Origin: Caballeronia sp. NK8
GTDB lineage: Bacteria > Pseudomonadota > Gammaproteobacteria > Burkholderiales > Burkholderiaceae
Reading direction: 5' to 3'
Assembly (NCBI RefSeq): GCF_018408855.1
Contig: NZ_AP024325.1
Location: forward strand, 1,240,001 to 1,304,000
DNA length: 64,000 bases
Every line of letters starts with the position of its first letter. Within the stretch, counting starts at the first letter, position 1. This document shows positions 1-8,344 of this stretch, one piece after another. The notes beneath the pieces are model-generated. The model was not told the origin of the DNA and did no database searches. It saw only the letters and a program-made list of their open reading frames with translations. The position numbers and the translations under genes are program-made.

Positions 1-11
1 AAAGGCCCTAC

Positions 12-425
12 ATGCCGGACACTTTCGTTGGCTTTCTGGGATATTTGATCTACAACGCCAAGAAGCGGGAAGGCTCGACGCATTGGGATATGGCGATTGC
101 CCATTATGACTATGCGAAACGCATTCCAAGAATCGTTACTGAGTGTATTCCGTCATCATTGAGCGAGGGACTATCAAGCGCCATCATCAAAACGCCTATT
201 GGTGGCCTCTCGATCATGCATACTCATAACACGTATCCCACGCATTCGCAGAAGTATCACGTCCCGATGTGGAAGTTACCTACTCATCCGCACCTTGATG
301 CGGGCGACACGGCGACAGTGGTCACCAATAAAGACAGATACGTTGCGACACGCGCCGCATACAAAGAGTTTGCGACCGACGTGATTGCGCGTATGTCCTC
401 GCTTCATCCGAAGAGTCTCGTGTAA
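12..425 (+). CDS. Hypothetical protein, probably 5'-truncated by the window edge
   Basis: I do not recognise this protein. The visible part is 137 residues and soluble-looking, with no signal peptide or membrane segment, and it has a His-rich stretch in the middle (MHTHNTYPTHSQKYH). The reading frame stays open back to position 3 and no Shine-Dalgarno precedes the ATG at 12, so this is probably the C-terminal part of a longer protein. Its stop codon overlaps the start of the RelA/SpoT-like gene by one base (TAATG), so the two are very likely co-transcribed and coupled. That position would suit a partner or antitoxin of the synthetase, but this is inference only. Confidence 0.55.
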   Translation: MPDTFVGFLGYLIYNAKKREGSTHWDMAIAHYDYAKRIPRIVTECIPSSLSEGLSSAIIKTPIGGLSIMHTHNTYPTHSQKYHVPMWKLPTHPHLDAGDTATVVTNKDRYVATRAAYKEFATDVIARMSSLHPKSLV

Positions 426-1099
426 TGGCCAGAAGACCGACAGAAAGACAGCTTAAAACGCTTGTCGCTGCCTATGCCGATAGATTTGATCAGTTCGATC
501 TGTTTCGGCAGCAAGTTCAAGCGTTTTTTAACTCGTCACGCCAGTTTCACAGGCCGCCTCTGCCCTTGGTGCATTCCGTTAAATCGCGAATGAAAGACCC
601 GGATCATCTTCGCGAAAAACTAATTAAGAAATTCATAGACGGTCCGATCACGCCGGACACCTTATTCACGCGAATCACGGATTTCGCGGGGGTGCGTGTT
701 TTGCACCTCTATACCCAACAGTTTTCGGAGATTCATGCTGCTATCAAAGAACATATCCGGCAGAATTTTTGGAGTCTGGCAGAGCCGCCCGTCGCATACA
801 GTTGGGACCCCGAAACTACCGCGGCATTCGAAGCACTTGGCATCGCGTCAAAACTTCGAGAGACATACTACACCAGCATCCATTACGTGGTGAAGCCACA
901 CGCAGAGTCTGACCTGACCTGCGAAGTTCAGGTCAGAACACTGTTCGAAGAGGCCTGGGGTGAGATTGATCATGCGCTGAACTATCCAACACCGACGGAG
1001 ATCGTTGCCTGCCGAGAACAACTCCGAGTGCTGGCGAAGCTTGCGTCTACAGGGACTCGCTTAGCCGATTCAATATTCAAGTCCGCAATTGAAGAGTAA
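425..1099 (+). CDS. RelA/SpoT-domain protein (small alarmone synthetase-like)
   Basis: This is a 224-residue stand-alone nucleotide pyrophosphokinase fold without HD hydrolase, TGS or ACT domains. Family motifs appear in order: the basic substrate loop with SVKSRMKDP (residues 51-59), DFAGVRVL (86-93), YTSIHY (149-154), CEVQVRT (166-172) and EEAWGEIDH (175-183). Related enzymes transfer pyrophosphate from ATP to GTP/GDP, and toxic relatives (toxSAS, CapRel) pyrophosphorylate adenosine nucleotides or tRNA. It overlaps an unknown upstream gene by one base and lies beside a decayed TIR-like gene, which suggests a defence or toxin-antitoxin role rather than the stringent response. The domain call is firm; the biological role is not. 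Confidence 0.8.
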   Translation: MARRPTERQLKTLVAAYADRFDQFDLFRQQVQAFFNSSRQFHRPPLPLVHSVKSRMKDPDHLREKLIKKFIDGPITPDTLFTRITDFAGVRVLHLYTQQFSEIHAAIKEHIRQNFWSLAEPPVAYSWDPETTAAFEALGIASKLRETYYTSIHYVVKPHAESDLTCEVQVRTLFEEAWGEIDHALNYPTPTEIVACREQLRVLAKLASTGTRLADSIFKSAIEE

Positions 1100-1114
1100 G
1101 CGCCGCCGGTCGTA

Positions 1115-1157
1115 AAAAAGCCCGCCGAGCGTCAGTTCGAGCGGGATTCTATTTTTC
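1115..1157 (+). terminator. Putative intrinsic terminator after the RelA/SpoT-like gene
   Basis: The arms CCCGC (1121-1125) and GCGGG (1141-1145) pair. An inner CGAG/TTCG extension is possible. An A-run lies before the hairpin and a T-rich stretch (ATTTTT) about eight bases after it. It sits 16 bases past the stop codon and could act in both directions, because the neighbouring pseudogene converges on it. Confidence 0.5.
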
Positions 1158-1216
1158 TCCGGGCATGCCTCTGGCGCTGCAATTACGGCTTTACGCCGGG
1201 TTCGTCCCGGCATCGT

Positions 1217-1964
1217 CATTCTTTACCGAGTATTCCTATGGCGGTCAGGTCGCTCTTGACGTCGCCGGCAACTTCGGCGATGTGCTGGTTAAACTCTTTC
1301 CGCATTACGCCCCAAAATCAGAAAGATCGATGTTCCTTTCTTGAGCAGCAGCATTGCGCCACTTCTGCCGGAACGCCCAGTGAACCATCCGAGCTCGTAT
1401 ATGACGTTGGGACGCACCTGTAGATACCGGATGCCGGACGACTCCACTTCGTCGTCCGGTGTGAAAACGGCGATTGCGACACTACACTGTTGCGCATAGT
1501 GCTTGAATTTCTCGATGACTGTAAGACAACCTGCATCGGGTTGTTCCCTAAGCACGATAGGGTTAAGTCCGAACTGATTTCGAACGATGTCTTTTAGCTC
1601 GCACCACCTTGCCTCCTCTCGTTCGTGGATGGTGAAGATGTTCTCGCGTCGACGCTGCTCATCTATCCCTCGTTTTCTGTCTAGCAGTTCCGGGCGCGCT
1701 TCAGTCAGGTGATGATTGCCTCAACAGTTTCCGATGCTTTTTAACGATGCGCTATCGTAATAGTTGTGAGTTCCCTCTACGAACTCCCGTCGGATTCGTG
1801 AGACTTACTCATTGCGCCCACCTTTCCTGACTAATTCTTCGGAGGATCGGATCGTCGTCGCGATGAATATCGTAGTTGATACGTCGCTCTATAAATCTCC
1901 CACGGATGCGCTGCAACTCGCCGATAGAGGTTTCGAGATAGGTGATCAATTCTTCGTTTGTCAT
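1217..1964 (-). pseudogene. Decayed TIR-like (CAP12/Pycsar-type) effector gene
   Basis: Read on the minus strand, the pieces assemble into one protein of the TIR-like nucleotide-binding family (PF10137). They are an N-terminal helical segment starting MTNEELITYLETSIGEL (1964 to 1809, then a stop), a segment with RREFVEGTHNYYD followed by TGA at 1721-1723, and the TIR core from about 1720 to 1289. The core carries IFTIHERE, IVLREQPDAG, IEKFKHYA, AVFTPDDE and RPNVIYELGWFTGRSGR. The C-terminus (MRKEFNQHIAEVAGD..., ending at 1217) is recovered only by changing frame just after KKGTS. At least one in-frame stop and several frameshifts break the gene. Relatives are NADase effectors in CBASS/Pycsar-type immunity. 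Sequencing error is unlikely with this many lesions. Confidence 0.7.
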
Positions 1965-2231
1965 CGCAGGCTGTCCATTCGTAATGCATCGACAGCATAG
2001 CCGGTCTCGGGCGGCGCTCCGAATGTCCGAGTGTGGCGAAACTGCCGCACGTTTTTGCCGCTCATGTGCCCTACTACAAATAGAAATATCTCTTCATTTG
2101 CGGATGGAATCGCAGAAAGCCATGCTACAGAAGGGCGGACGAATGAAAGCGGCTTGCTGTGTGTTGCTTCTATGCGGGGAGTACTAACAGACCAACAAAA
2201 TTATGGGATCCAGCGAAAAACAGCCCCTCCG

Positions 2232-3218
2232 CTAAGGACCAACCCTCGGCAATGCCAACAGCTTCTCCGTAATCATATCCCCGAGCCGCAATGCCGACAT
2301 CGGCCCTCCAAACCCCCAAATATTCGGCTCGACGAGCGCCACACGCCCTTCCTTCTTTGCCGGCACGAACCGCCACACAGGCGAATCCAGTTTCGCATCG
2401 ACAGCCACATCCGCCCCCGATGCGGTCACGAACAACACCGCCACATCCGGCCGCTTCAAAAAGTCCGCCGACGTCACATACACGGTACCTTCACGCGTCG
2501 GCTTTTCGGGCCATAGACGAACGCCAAGCACACGCGCCACACCCGCCGCCGTGCTGTTACCCGTATAAGCCCAATATCGGTCAGGCAAGCCGAGTTCCTG
2601 CAAAAGCGCGAAGCGCGTCCCCGACAAACCGGCCTCTTTCAAACGAGCGGCATCGCGGGCAAGACCCGCTTCGAGCTTGGCCTCAGCATCGCGCGCCTGC
2701 TGCTCACGCCCCGTCATGCAAGCGAGCGTGTGAAAGATGCTGCGCGTCCAGTCGAGTTGCGTACGCGCGCCGTCACCATCGCCCTTCTGGACATCCGGGC
2801 TGAACTGGAACAACACTGTCGGCGCGATGCGATCCAGCGCCGCGAAAATCGGCGCGTGCCGATAACCCACGCCGATGATCAGATCAGGCTTCGTCGATGC
2901 AATCGCCTCCAGACTCGGCTCCTGACGCGTGCCGACCGTCGGTACACCTTTGAAGCGCGCGCTGTCGTAACCGATCCACCCGTCGTAATACTCGGGATCG
3001 ACCACGCCGACGGGCGTCATGCCAAGCGCCGCGACATCTTCCGCGAACATGAACTCCAGCACGACGATGCGCGACGGATGCGCAGGCATGCTCTTGCTGA
3101 ATTGCGAAACGGTCGGGTTGCCTGCGAGCGGCGCGCATGCCTTGTTCTCATCGGCCAGCACACTACGGGCGGCCAACGCGATGCACAGACACGCCGCGAG
3201 CGAAACCGCACGCTTCAT
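2232..3218 (-). CDS. orbB: Siderophore ABC transporter periplasmic binding protein (OrbB-like)
   Basis: This is a 328-residue class III (FecB/FhuD) substrate-binding protein. It starts [22 protein letters not shown], a Sec signal peptide with likely cleavage after [22 protein letters not shown] and the [15 protein letters not shown] region are typical of the family. It would carry ferric hydroxamate-type siderophore from the outer-membrane receptor to the OrbD permease. The start at 3218 gives an ATGA overlap with the upstream gene stop; an upstream in-frame start would add 22 non-signal residues. It is the last gene of the operon seen here. In ornibactin loci the receptor gene orbA follows, but here accessory DNA does. 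Confidence 0.85.
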   Translation of the reverse strand: MKRAVSLAACLCIALAARSVLADENKACAPLAGNPTVSQFSKSMPAHPSRIVVLEFMFAEDVAALGMTPVGVVDPEYYDGWIGYDSARFKGVPTVGTRQEPSLEAIASTKPDLIIGVGYRHAPIFAALDRIAPTVLFQFSPDVQKGDGDGARTQLDWTRSIFHTLACMTGREQQARDAEAKLEAGLARDAARLKEAGLSGTRFALLQELGLPDRYWAYTGNSTAAGVARVLGVRLWPEKPTREGTVYVTSADFLKRPDVAVLFVTASGADVAVDAKLDSPVWRFVPAKKEGRVALVEPNIWGFGGPMSALRLGDMITEKLLALPRVGP

Positions 3219-3982
3219 CGGATGGCGTCCTGCAATGCGAGTTCGTCGTCGCGCATCGTCAAAAGCAGCGGGCAGCTTGCGCACAGTTGCGTCTCTCCAG
3301 GAATCTCATAGCGCACGCAGCACACGCGGCGCGCGCGAAACGGGTTGGGCAGCAGCGGCGAACGCGGCGTCGCATCGCGTATCGGCGTGCGCAGCGGGTT
3401 GTCGTCGGCCGGGCGAAAGAGCCATTCGGCATCGCTGCCTTCATCGCTCAAAATCGACGGGCAATTCGCGAGCAAATAATCCAGCAGATTGCCCGCGTTG
3501 CTCCACAGAACGCGCGGCGCGATCTTCGTCATGCCCGCAATCATGCCGATCACGCTGTCCAGGTGCGCGACGAGGCCGTCATAGCGGCGCGCAGGATCGG
3601 CGTCCGGAGCGTGCAAGGCGTCGGCGTCGAAATGAAGGGCGACGGGCACGCCCTCCTTCAGCACGAGATGCGTGCGCTCCGGCGACATATCGAGCGGACG
3701 CCCGAGCAGACGCGCCGCCGCCACGCCCGCAGGCGCCGCAAGCCCGAAGTAGTACTTGCTCCACTGCGACAGCAGCGCGCGCGCGTGCAGTTCGGCGTCG
3801 CCGCCGTAGAGCGCATGCATCGCGGCGAGCAACGCAGCGCGATGATCGGCAAGGGACGTCAGCGGGATACGCGCGGCATCGTCGCCGATGGATTCATCAG
3901 GAGCGCCGAGCCACACGTTCTGGAGATACGGCGCAAGCGCGGGCGGCGCAAAATCGGCAAAGCTGCGCGCTCGAAGCGTCAT
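3215..3982 (-). CDS. orbF: FhuF-family ferric-siderophore reductase (OrbF-like)
   Basis: This is a 255-residue cytoplasmic protein ending in the cysteine signature of FhuF [2Fe-2S] reductases. The pattern here is C-C-x11-C-x2-C ([17 protein letters not shown]), one residue longer in the spacer than the C-C-x10-C-x2-C of E. coli FhuF. The family reduces imported ferric hydroxamates to release iron. The start at 3982 overlaps the permease stop as ATGA, and its own stop overlaps the next ATG in the same way. A longer open frame continues upstream, but it is antisense-type GC drift inside orbD and is not part of the gene. Confidence 0.85.
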   Translation of the reverse strand: MTLRARSFADFAPPALAPYLQNVWLGAPDESIGDDAARIPLTSLADHRAALLAAMHALYGGDAELHARALLSQWSKYYFGLAAPAGVAAARLLGRPLDMSPERTHLVLKEGVPVALHFDADALHAPDADPARRYDGLVAHLDSVIGMIAGMTKIAPRVLWSNAGNLLDYLLANCPSILSDEGSDAEWLFRPADDNPLRTPIRDATPRSPLLPNPFRARRVCCVRYEIPGETQLCASCPLLLTMRDDELALQDAIR

Positions 3983-6069
3983 CGCGCGCGTCCCCGGCCT
4001 TTGTCGCGGCGCGTCTCGATCACGAGCAGCGCCAGCATGTACGGCGCACCGATCAGCGCGGTCAGCACGCCCGCCGGAATCTCGCGCGGCGCAAGCAAGG
4101 TGCGCGCGGCGAGATCGGCGGCGGCCAGCACCAGCGCGCCCAGCAATGCCGCAAGCCAGAGCCGCGTGCCGTGCGAACGCGCGCCGAGCATCGTCGCGAG
4201 ATGCGGGGCCATCAGACCGATGAAGCCGACCGGCCCGACCGCCGCCACGGCCGCGCACGCGGCGAGCGTCGCCACGGTCAGCACGAGCGGGCGCAGCAGC
4301 GCGATCGGCAGGCCGAGCGCGGACGCCTGCTCGTCGCCGAGCGCGAGCAGATCGAGCGGCCGCGCGAGCAGCGCCAGCACCGGCAGCGCGAGCACGCACC
4401 ACGGCAGGATCGTCGCGACTTCGCCCCAGCTTCGTCCATACGTGCCGCCGACCAGCCACACGACAAAACGCGCCGGCTGCACGCTCTGTTGCGTGATGAG
4501 CCATTGCGCGAGCGTCGTGCACAACGTGCCGATGACGATGCCCGTCAGCGCCACCGCGAGCGGCGCGTACTGATGCCGCCGATTGAACAGCAGCGTGATG
4601 ACGAGCGTCGCGCCGCCGCCGACGAGCGCGGCCGCGGCGAGAAAGAGATGGCCCGCGAGCGGCCAGATCATCAGCGCGGCGAGCGTCGCGAGTCCCGCGC
4701 CTTGCGTCACGCCCAGCACCTCGGGACCGGCGAGCGGATTGCGCACCACGCTCTGCATCAGCACGCCGCTCGCCGCGAGCATGGCGCCCGCGAAGAGCGC
4801 GCACAACAGGCGCGGCACGCGCAGTTCGAGCAGCATGCGGGCGATGTCGTCGCGGTGCGAGAGCGCATCGATCCAGCGCGCGGGACCGAGCATCGTCGGA
4901 CCGATGGACGCGCCCACGACGACCACCGCGCATCCGCTCGCGAGCAGCAACGCCGCGAGCACCGGCGACGGCAACGCCGACAACGCCCGCACCGCACGCA
5001 TGCCGCGCTTCACCGATTCGCGCGCCTGCCCGGCATGCAGCGCGCCGGACCAGGCCGCGCCGCTGCGAATCATCGCGAGCATCAGGGGCGTGCCGACGAA
5101 CGCGATCGCCACGCCCGTCGACAGCGTGGAATCGAGGCCGAGCGCGAGCACGGCGCTGTCGGTGGCGAGCACGAGCGCGCCGCCCGCGAGCGCCGCAAGC
5201 GGCACGAGCGCCGCCAGCTTCGATGCTTTCGCGCCGCGCACCTGCCGCAGCAGGTTCGGCGCGATCAGCCCGACATACGACAACGGTCCCGCGATCGCCA
5301 CCGCGACGCTCGCGAAGCCGACGGCGACCGTCATCGCGAAGAGGCGCGTCGCATCGACGGGCACGCCTGCGGCTGCGGCGGCATCGTCGCCGAGCGCGAG
5401 CGGATCGAGCGGACGGATCACGAACGGCAAAGCGGCGAGCGGCAACACGAGCCAGCCGAGCGCCGACATCAAGCCCGCCGCGCCCGGCTGATACAGACTG
5501 CCGCTCGCCCACAACGACGCCCCGACCACCGTCTGCTCGAAGAACGCGAGCAGGAGCGTCGAGATCGCGGAGAACAGCAGCATGCAGACGCTGCCGGCGA
5601 GCACGAGCCGCAACGGCGTCGCGCGCCAGCCGCCCGCCGCGGCCGCGACGCAACCCGCCGCCGCGAGACCGCACACGAACAGCAGCGGCACCGACGCCGC
5701 GCCGACGATCTCCGGCGCGATCATCGCCGCGAGCAGGCCGAGCTGCGCGCCGCCCGTGATGCCGAGCAGATCCGGCGCGGCGAGCGGATTGCGCGTCAAA
5801 GCCTGAAAGAGCGCGCCCGCGACCGCGAGACAACTGCCCGCGACGAGCGCCGCCAGGACGCGCGGCGCGCTCAGGTCGAACAGAAAGACGTGCGCGAGCT
5901 GCGCGGCATCGCTGCCCGATGGCGCATCGAGCCACGCGCGGAACTCCGGGCCGAGGCGCAGCGCGGCAAGCGCGAGAATCAGCGCGATCAGCGCAACCGC
6001 GATCACGCCGACGCGATTCGGCGCGGCCACGTCATGTCGCGATGCCTGAGCGTGAGCGGCTGTCGTCAT
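3979..6069 (-). CDS. orbD: Fused siderophore ABC permease (OrbD/FhuB-like, two FecCD halves)
   Basis: At 696 residues this is a tandem fusion of two FecCD permease units, as in FhuB. Both halves repeat the family landmarks: an N-terminal hydrophobic helix, an LRLPRxLxA-like segment (LSAPRVLAALVAGS and LRVPRLLCALFAGA), LxNPLAxPxLLG/LGVTxGA (residues of both halves) and GxIGLxAPHL/NLL near each end. It forms the inner-membrane channel for OrbB-delivered ferric siderophore, powered by OrbC. The start at 6069 is chosen because it makes an ATGA junction with a tiny upstream frame. An in-frame ATG at 6174 would add 35 polar residues before the first helix. Confidence 0.85.
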   Translation of the reverse strand: MTTAAHAQASRHDVAAPNRVGVIAVALIALILALAALRLGPEFRAWLDAPSGSDAAQLAHVFLFDLSAPRVLAALVAGSCLAVAGALFQALTRNPLAAPDLLGITGGAQLGLLAAMIAPEIVGAASVPLLFVCGLAAAGCVAAAAGGWRATPLRLVLAGSVCMLLFSAISTLLLAFFEQTVVGASLWASGSLYQPGAAGLMSALGWLVLPLAALPFVIRPLDPLALGDDAAAAAGVPVDATRLFAMTVAVGFASVAVAIAGPLSYVGLIAPNLLRQVRGAKASKLAALVPLAALAGGALVLATDSAVLALGLDSTLSTGVAIAFVGTPLMLAMIRSGAAWSGALHAGQARESVKRGMRAVRALSALPSPVLAALLLASGCAVVVVGASIGPTMLGPARWIDALSHRDDIARMLLELRVPRLLCALFAGAMLAASGVLMQSVVRNPLAGPEVLGVTQGAGLATLAALMIWPLAGHLFLAAAALVGGGATLVITLLFNRRHQYAPLAVALTGIVIGTLCTTLAQWLITQQSVQPARFVVWLVGGTYGRSWGEVATILPWCVLALPVLALLARPLDLLALGDEQASALGLPIALLRPLVLTVATLAACAAVAAVGPVGFIGLMAPHLATMLGARSHGTRLWLAALLGALVLAAADLAARTLLAPREIPAGVLTALIGAPYMLALLVIETRRDKGRGRAR

Positions 6070-6167
6070 GCGGCCTTCCGTCCGGCGATCAGCGCAAGCA
6101 CGACCGACACGCGTTCCCAGAACGAAGCCGCGCGGCGCAAGCGGCGGCGAGTGGCAAGCGTCGTCAT
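6066..6167 (-). CDS. Possible 33-residue coupled mini-ORF between orbC and orbD
   Basis: A small frame starts ATG inside the orbC stop (ATGA at 6164-6167) and stops inside the orbD start (ATGA at 6066-6069), so it bridges exactly the gap between the two genes. The product begins MTTLATRRRLRRAASF, basic then hydrophobic (VSVVLALIAG), and could be a small inner-membrane peptide. Its opening ATGACGAC repeats the first bases of orbD. It may be a true small protein, a relay for translational coupling, or chance in GC-rich DNA, with the longer orbD start at 6174 used instead. Confidence 0.35.
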   Translation of the reverse strand: MTTLATRRRLRRAASFWERVSVVLALIAGRKAA

Positions 6168-6979
6168 GCGGCAATCTCCCGCGCCTCGACGCCTTCGTAG
6201 GCGGGCACGCACATCGGCGCGCCCGTCTGCGGATGCGTGACGCGCAGCATGTTCACGCCGAAGGTCTCCTGCAAATGGCGCGGATCGATCATCGCCTCGG
6301 GCGAGCCCTGCGCGATGATGCGCCCCGCGCGCATCAACACGATCTCGTCGGAGAACGCGGCCGCCTGATTCAGATCGTGCAGCACCCACACGATCGTCAG
6401 GCCGCGCTCGCGATTGAGCCGCCGCAGCTCATGCAGGATGTCGAGCTGATGATGGATGTCGAGGTAGGTGGTCGGCTCGTCGAGCAGGACGATGGGCGCT
6501 TCCTGCGCGAGCGCCATCGCGATCCACGCGCGCTGGCGCTCGCCGCCCGAAAGCGCGGCGACGTCGCGTGTGGCGTCGCCGACGAGACCGCTCGCGTCGA
6601 GCGCGGCGTCGATCGCCGCATGGTCCGCGCGGTTGAGACCGCGCATCCAGCCGCCGTGAGCATAGCGCCCGTATGCGACCAGCTCGCGCACCGTGAGGCC
6701 CGCCGGAATCTGGTTGAACTGCGCGAGCATCGTCAACGTGCGGGCGAGCGCGCGGCGGCGCAGCGAGGCAATCGGCTTGCCGTTCACTTCGACTTCGCCC
6801 GCGCGCGCGGGCTGCAGGCCGGCGAGCGTGCGCAGGAGCGTGCTCTTGCCGCAGCCGTTCGGCCCGCACAGCGCGGTGACGCGTCCTGCTTCGATATCGA
6901 TGTCGAGCCCGTCGAGCACCACGTCGTCGCGATAGGCGACGGTCAGGGAACGCGCACGCAGCGCGGTACGGAACGTCAT
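6164..6979 (-). CDS. orbC: Siderophore ABC transporter ATPase (OrbC/FhuC-like)
   Basis: This is a 271-residue nucleotide-binding subunit of the FecE/FhuC type. It has Walker A GPNGCGKST (residues 39-47), signature LSGGERQ (143-149), Walker B IVLLDEP (163-169) and the switch His in VLHDLNQA. It energises the OrbD permease. The start at 6979 overlaps the preceding dioxygenase stop as ATGA. The longer open frame upstream (to 7096) lacks homology and is rejected. Confidence 0.9.
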   Translation of the reverse strand: MTFRTALRARSLTVAYRDDVVLDGLDIDIEAGRVTALCGPNGCGKSTLLRTLAGLQPARAGEVEVNGKPIASLRRRALARTLTMLAQFNQIPAGLTVRELVAYGRYAHGGWMRGLNRADHAAIDAALDASGLVGDATRDVAALSGGERQRAWIAMALAQEAPIVLLDEPTTYLDIHHQLDILHELRRLNRERGLTIVWVLHDLNQAAAFSDEIVLMRAGRIIAQGSPEAMIDPRHLQETFGVNMLRVTHPQTGAPMCVPAYEGVEAREIAA

Positions 6980-7980
6980 CGCGCCTCGCGGTAACTCTGC
7001 GCCATCGCAACGACGACCTTGCGCGGCCCTTCGAACGGATCGCGCGCGTGCGCGGTCAGCATGTTGTCGAGCATCAGCACGTCGCCGGTGAGCCACGGAA
7101 ACGTGATGCGCTCTTCGTCGAGCACCGCGCGGATTTCGGCCAGCGCGTCGGCTTCGAGCGGTGCGCCGTCGCCGTAATGGACGTTACGCGGCACATTATC
7201 CAGCCCGACGGCATCGACGAGCGCTTCCTGCATCTCCTCGTCGAGCGTGGACAGGTGAAAGAGATTCGCCTGATTGAACCAGACCATGTCGCCCGTGCGC
7301 GGATGGCGCGCGACCGCCTGGCAACGCTCTTCGGTGCGCAGCAGCAGCTCGCCGTCGTCGCTGTCGCGCCAGGCGCAGGCGATGCCGCGCGCCGCGCAGA
7401 TGCGTTCGACCTCGCGCGGATCTTCCGTGCCGAACGCGTTCTGCCACGGCAGATCGAGGCCCTGCCCGAAGTTGCGCACGTACAGCAGTTCGCGTTCGGT
7501 GAAACGCCGCACCAGCGCCGGATCGAGCGCGCGATACACCGCGCGGCTGTCGGCGATCGGCGTCGCGCCGCCCGCGCGCGCCGCGAGTGCGCAGTGAAAC
7601 CAGATGCGCATCGGCCATTCGCGCGTGTACGACTGCTCGTTGTGCAGCGGTATCGAGCGATGCGGCGGATATTCCGTCGACGTGTACACCGCGCCCTCGA
7701 CCTGGCTGCGTGGCGTCGATGCGAATTCATAGCCGATCAGCGGATCGCCGAACGACGCGGCGAAGCGCTGGAACACTTCGATCGACTCGACGCGAAAGCC
7801 GGTGAAGCGCACGCCGCCCGCGCGTTCGAGCGACTCGGCGACGATACGTTGCAGCAGCGGCGCGGCGTCGGCGAGCGTGATGTCGGCGCCCGCGCGCGGC
7901 GAGACGACGACCGGCAGGCCCGGCTCGATGCGCAGATCGGCCAGTTCGGGCGCGGCTGCGGACGCGGTGAGTTCAGTCAT
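6976..7980 (-). CDS. orbG: TauD/TfdA-family Fe(II)/2-oxoglutarate dioxygenase (OrbG-like)
   Basis: This is a 334-residue non-haem iron dioxygenase. The facial triad is readable as His113 and Glu115 (PLHNEQSY) with distal His311 and a 2-oxoglutarate-binding Arg320 (AHARDPFEGPRK). The H-x-E form is that of SyrP-type amino acid hydroxylases. In ornibactin/malleobactin pathways this enzyme is thought to form the beta-hydroxyaspartate residue used by the NRPS. It is therefore a biosynthetic gene retained in an operon that here shows no NRPS. It lies 42 bases after the MbtH gene. Confidence 0.85.
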   Translation of the reverse strand: MTELTASAAAPELADLRIEPGLPVVVSPRAGADITLADAAPLLQRIVAESLERAGGVRFTGFRVESIEVFQRFAASFGDPLIGYEFASTPRSQVEGAVYTSTEYPPHRSIPLHNEQSYTREWPMRIWFHCALAARAGGATPIADSRAVYRALDPALVRRFTERELLYVRNFGQGLDLPWQNAFGTEDPREVERICAARGIACAWRDSDDGELLLRTEERCQAVARHPRTGDMVWFNQANLFHLSTLDEEMQEALVDAVGLDNVPRNVHYGDGAPLEADALAEIRAVLDEERITFPWLTGDVLMLDNMLTAHARDPFEGPRKVVVAMAQSYREAR

Positions 7981-8022
7981 GTGATGCCCTCTTGCGGAAT
8001 CGTTTGCCTGACAGCGCGTGAA

Positions 8023-8268
8023 TCAGTTGAGGCGCGACTTCGCCTGCACGGCGAGCGCGTCCATGTGACGGCGCAGGCTCGCGGGGCGCATGTCGGTCCA
8101 GGTGTTCTCGATGTACGCGAGGCAATCGGCCTTCACACCGCACTGGCCCACTTCGCGCCAGCCCGCCGGCACTTCGCGGAACGTCGGCCAGATCGAGTAC
8201 TGCTCTTCTTCGTTGATGACGACCGTATAGACGAGATCGTCCGCTGCGTGGTTCTGCTGTTGCGTCAT
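8023..8268 (-). CDS. orbH: MbtH-like NRPS accessory protein (OrbH-like)
   Basis: At 81 residues this is an MbtH-family protein with the expected conserved core: [15 protein letters not shown], then PAGWREVG, and C-terminal [12 protein letters not shown]. MbtH proteins bind and activate NRPS adenylation domains. The start at 8268 is preceded by GGAGAG eight bases away. An OrbS-type promoter lies 52-76 bases upstream, so this is probably the first gene of the OrbS-driven transcript. Confidence 0.92.
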   Translation of the reverse strand: MTQQQNHAADDLVYTVVINEEEQYSIWPTFREVPAGWREVGQCGVKADCLAYIENTWTDMRPASLRRHMDALAVQAKSRLN

Positions 8269-8319
8269 GGTGATGTTTCTCTCCGGTGCGAAAGAGTCGA
8301 ATGAGGCCTTCATCGAATA

Positions 8320-8344
8320 GACGTGCGGGCTGCGCGTTTTTTTA
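8320..8344 (-). promoter_or_regulatory. OrbS/PvdS-type iron-starvation promoter for orbH onward
   Basis: On the minus strand the sequence reads TAAA (8344-8341), exactly 17 bases, then CGTC (8323-8320). This matches the TAAA-N17-CGTC element described for OrbS-dependent ornibactin promoters and resembles PvdS iron-starvation boxes. The TAAA overlaps the TAA stop codon of the sigma gene itself. The orbH start codon lies 52 bases downstream. Confidence 0.75.

Noticed and set aside
3983..5935. Apparent 650-codon N-terminal extension of OrbF
   Set aside because: It lies inside orbD in another frame and is Arg/Ala-rich. The FhuF-family protein starts at the ATGA junction at 3982.
3019..6240. A 1073-codon open frame on the plus strand opposite orbB, orbF and orbD
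   Set aside because: Arg/Ala-rich, low-complexity product with no motif, wholly antisense to genes with clear families. It is the usual open frame of high-GC codon bias.
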